Part shown: positions 62,187-64,000 of the stretch, in pieces
How positions within the stretch are numbered: the stretch's first letter is position 1
Layout of the letters: each line of letters starts with the position of its first letter
Assembly: GCA_965237785.1 (NCBI GenBank)
Contig: OZ250159.1
Coordinates: 1,116,001 to 1,180,000 of the forward strand
Source of the DNA: UBA6522 sp965237785
GTDB taxonomy: Bacteria > Pseudomonadota > Gammaproteobacteria > Steroidobacterales > Rariloculaceae
Direction of reading: 5' to 3'
Length of the DNA: 64,000 bases
Position numbers and translations under genes: made by a program
The notes under the pieces: generated by a model
Told to the model about the DNA's origin: nothing
The model's input: the letters and a program-made list of their open reading frames with translations, nothing else
Databases searched by the model: none

Positions 62187-63203
62187 TCAGTCTTCCAAGT
62201 ACCCGGCTTCGAGATAGAGCGCCGAGCTCTCCAGCGTGCAGGGCGCCTCGACGAGTTCGCGATCGGCAAGCTTGCGAAAATAGTGATTGAACGTTACGGG
62301 CTCCGCCAGATAGACCGGATCCGTCAGCGTAATAGACACCTCCAGCGCCATCCCGTCGTTGCCTATCGAAAACTTTTCGAGAAGCCTCTTTTCGGTGCTG
62401 GAGTCGACGCCGGTGTGACTGCCCCAGCGATCGGCAACGAAGTTCGTCGTCTCCACCACCAGTCGGTCGTCCTCGAACCAGCCTGTGGAGTGGCCCATGA
62501 CCGACGGCTCAGCCGGCGGCACGTTCCTGTCGAGATAAACGACCCGCGCGTGTTCCCGGAGCTCGCCCTGCATGATGATCGTTCGATCGTCCGGCCGACT
62601 GATCTCCACCGGATAAGGCAGCAGCATGTACTTCGGGGGGCCGGGGTTTATGCACTCCGTCTGTGGGTTCCTGGTCTCATCGAAAGTAGCGACGAGTTCC
62701 CGGCCGAGCGCCGAGTAAGGCCACCCTCCCGGCGGAAAAAAGTGCATGGGGCCACCGCGCAGATCCCGGGCCCAGAGACCGGTGAAGTCAGTGGAGGGAT
62801 TCACGTCTTCCGGGACGACGCTACCGGCGGCGCCGACGCGGGTCCCGTCCCCTCTTTCCGCCCAACTTAGTCCGGCGTAGTAGCGGGATTTGTTCTTGTC
62901 GTGGGGCCCTTCCCACGTGATGCGGTCTTCGGGCTTGAAGGTGCCGCTGTCCCAACCTTGGCGCGTCATGGCCGGAGGATTTTGAAGCTCGATCGTGTAT
63001 TCGACGATCTCTCCCTCCCGGTTGGGCGCTTCCACTTTCAAAAAGACATGGGGCATTGCCCAGCCGTACCGTGTTACCACGCCGCTCAAGACGCGGATGT
63101 CCTCACGATCGAGTGAGGCATGAGAATGGTGCGCGGAAATCGGCCCGCCCAACAGGGCCGCTGCGGGGATCAGTAGCAGTGGAGAACGGGTTGTCGCCTT
63201 CAT
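62187..63203 (-). CDS. DUF6152-family exported protein, divergent long form
   Basis: 338 residues. Signal peptide MKATTRSPLLLIPAAALLGG ... ISAHHSHA, then the DUF6152 domain in a diverged form (VVTRYGWAMPHVFLKVEAPN, GWDSGTFKPEDRITWEG) and a C-terminal domain with TGLWARDLRGG, TECINPGPPKYMLLPYPVEI and VVYLDRNVPPAEPS. TTGGGGGCG lies upstream of the ATG at 63203. Same strand as the amidase, upstream of it. Distinct subgroup from the tandem pair. Confidence 0.8.
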   Translation of the reverse strand: MKATTRSPLLLIPAAALLGGPISAHHSHASLDREDIRVLSGVVTRYGWAMPHVFLKVEAPNREGEIVEYTIELQNPPAMTRQGWDSGTFKPEDRITWEGPHDKNKSRYYAGLSWAERGDGTRVGAAGSVVPEDVNPSTDFTGLWARDLRGGPMHFFPPGGWPYSALGRELVATFDETRNPQTECINPGPPKYMLLPYPVEISRPDDRTIIMQGELREHARVVYLDRNVPPAEPSVMGHSTGWFEDDRLVVETTNFVADRWGSHTGVDSSTEKRLLEKFSIGNDGMALEVSITLTDPVYLAEPVTFNHYFRKLADRELVEAPCTLESSALYLEAGYLED

Positions 63204-63346
63204 ATACGCCCCCAAGCGATAAACGAACGGGCCTACATTACCCTCTCGCGCGGCGGGAGCCAATCGCGGGCCGGACGGCCGCATTGCGTTTAAGGGTCTG
63301 TCAAGCGAAGATAACCCAGGATCTGACTTGGAGGGGAGAACTGAAG

Positions 63347-64000
63347 ATGACCATGAACAGGCGCGATCTTTTCAAGCTCAGCAGTGGAGCCGCTGTCGGC
63401 TTTGCGCTGGCCGGATCTGCAATACGCTCGGGATTCGCGGCAGACGGGGACCCAGCCGATACCCCCAGCTCGGGACCGATCAGTCTATCGGGGAACGAGA
63501 ACTCCTACGGCCCATCGCCGGCAACCCGGCAGGCGATTAGCGAGGCACTGACGAGGACCAACAGATATGGTTACTCGCAGCAATTGGAACTCGTCAAGCA
63601 GATCGCCGAGAAAGAGGGCGTAACGCCTGAGCACATCGTGTTGGGATCGGGCTCGAGCGAAGTGCTGTGCGCGACCGGTCTTGCGTACTGCCGAAACGGG
63701 GGTGAGACGGTTGCGGCGGATCTGGGTTTCGGACTCGTACCGGGTTACACGACTGCCGTGGGCGGCGATATCACGTGGGTGCCGTTGGATAGTGAGATGA
63801 AGCACGATCTGGACGCGATGGATCGGCGCGTGACCCAGAACACGAGCATCATCTATATCTGCAATCCGAACAATCCCACCGGCACCGTGGTGAACAATGC
63901 CAGGATGCGGGACTTCTGCACCTCCGTGTCGAAACGGGCGATCGTCCTCGTAGACGAGGCTTACCTCGAGTACAGCGACGATTTCGACGCGGCCACGACG
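63347..64000 (+). CDS. histidinol-phosphate aminotransferase-like PLP enzyme with Tat signal, partial
   Basis: The gene runs off the right edge; 218 codons are visible. The start MNRRDLFKLSSGAAVGFALA (second ATG at 63353) is a twin-arginine signal. The enzyme part is HisC-like: LSGNENSYGPSPATRQAI, RYGYSQQLELVKQIAEKEGV, VLGSGSSEVL, IIYICNPNNPTGTVV and LVDEAYLEYSDDF. The PLP lysine is beyond the edge. GGAGGGG lies about 10 bases upstream. Exported HisC-like enzymes exist, but their substrates are largely unknown. Confidence 0.88.
   Translation, partial: MTMNRRDLFKLSSGAAVGFALAGSAIRSGFAADGDPADTPSSGPISLSGNENSYGPSPATRQAISEALTRTNRYGYSQQLELVKQIAEKEGVTPEHIVLGSGSSEVLCATGLAYCRNGGETVAADLGFGLVPGYTTAVGGDITWVPLDSEMKHDLDAMDRRVTQNTSIIYICNPNNPTGTVVNNARMRDFCTSVSKRAIVLVDEAYLEYSDDFDAATT

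Overview
The window is high-GC DNA that reads as the chromosome of a gammaproteobacterium. The evidence is a general secretion pathway block (gspG to gspN), the order fabG-acpP-fabF ... mltG-tmk-holB-pilZ, a complete ccmABCDEFGH(I) cytochrome c maturation operon, dgkA and uup. Many DUF6152, DUF6491, DUF885, molybdenum hydroxylase and sodium/solute symporter genes recall poorly cultured marine or soil lineages. Taxonomy is inferred from gene order and family content only.

Layout. 0-1.1 kb: a thiolase running in from the left, followed by wrecked oxidoreductase genes. 1.2-6.6 kb: type II secretion pseudopilins and assembly-platform genes on the minus strand. 6.8-9.4 kb: fatty acid synthesis genes fabG, acpP and fabF. 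9.4-23.8 kb: a decayed genomic island splitting the conserved fabF/mltG neighbourhood. It holds ssb fragments, a tyrosine integrase, a HEPN/AbiV-like gene with a DUF6804 and a Sel1 gene, an amber-interrupted gene, an IS1595 remnant, a MobF relaxase-helicase and a ParDE pair. 23.9-27 kb: mltG-tmk-holB-pilZ. 27-34 kb: a FadJ-like beta-oxidation enzyme, an AraC regulator, an exported M48 protease, a small hydrophobic protein and uup. 34.2-43.4 kb: a catabolic cluster with a symporter and small partner, an isopropylmalate-synthase-like lyase/synthase, a four-gene molybdenum hydroxylase with a naturally split or frameshifted large subunit, a repeat protein, an alcohol dehydrogenase and a DUF1330 protein. 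43.5-45.5 kb: a graveyard of TRAP-transporter, LysR and DUF885 fragments. 45.6-52.3 kb: the ccm operon, in which only ccmI is frameshifted. 52.4-64 kb: dgkA, a PAP2 phosphatase, a tRNA-Leu(UAA) gene interrupted by a group I intron, an acyltransferase, and an export-heavy cluster with DUF6152 proteins, two signal-bearing PLP enzymes and a lipoprotein amidase.

The observations I rank highest are the 240-nt group I intron in tRNA-Leu(UAA) at 54.1-54.4 kb, the split molybdenum hydroxylase, the HEPN/AbiV-like three-gene operon in the island, the four DUF6152 paralogues within 10 kb, the four single-base insertions in ccmI, and a 60-bp stretch of 15% GC inside holB.
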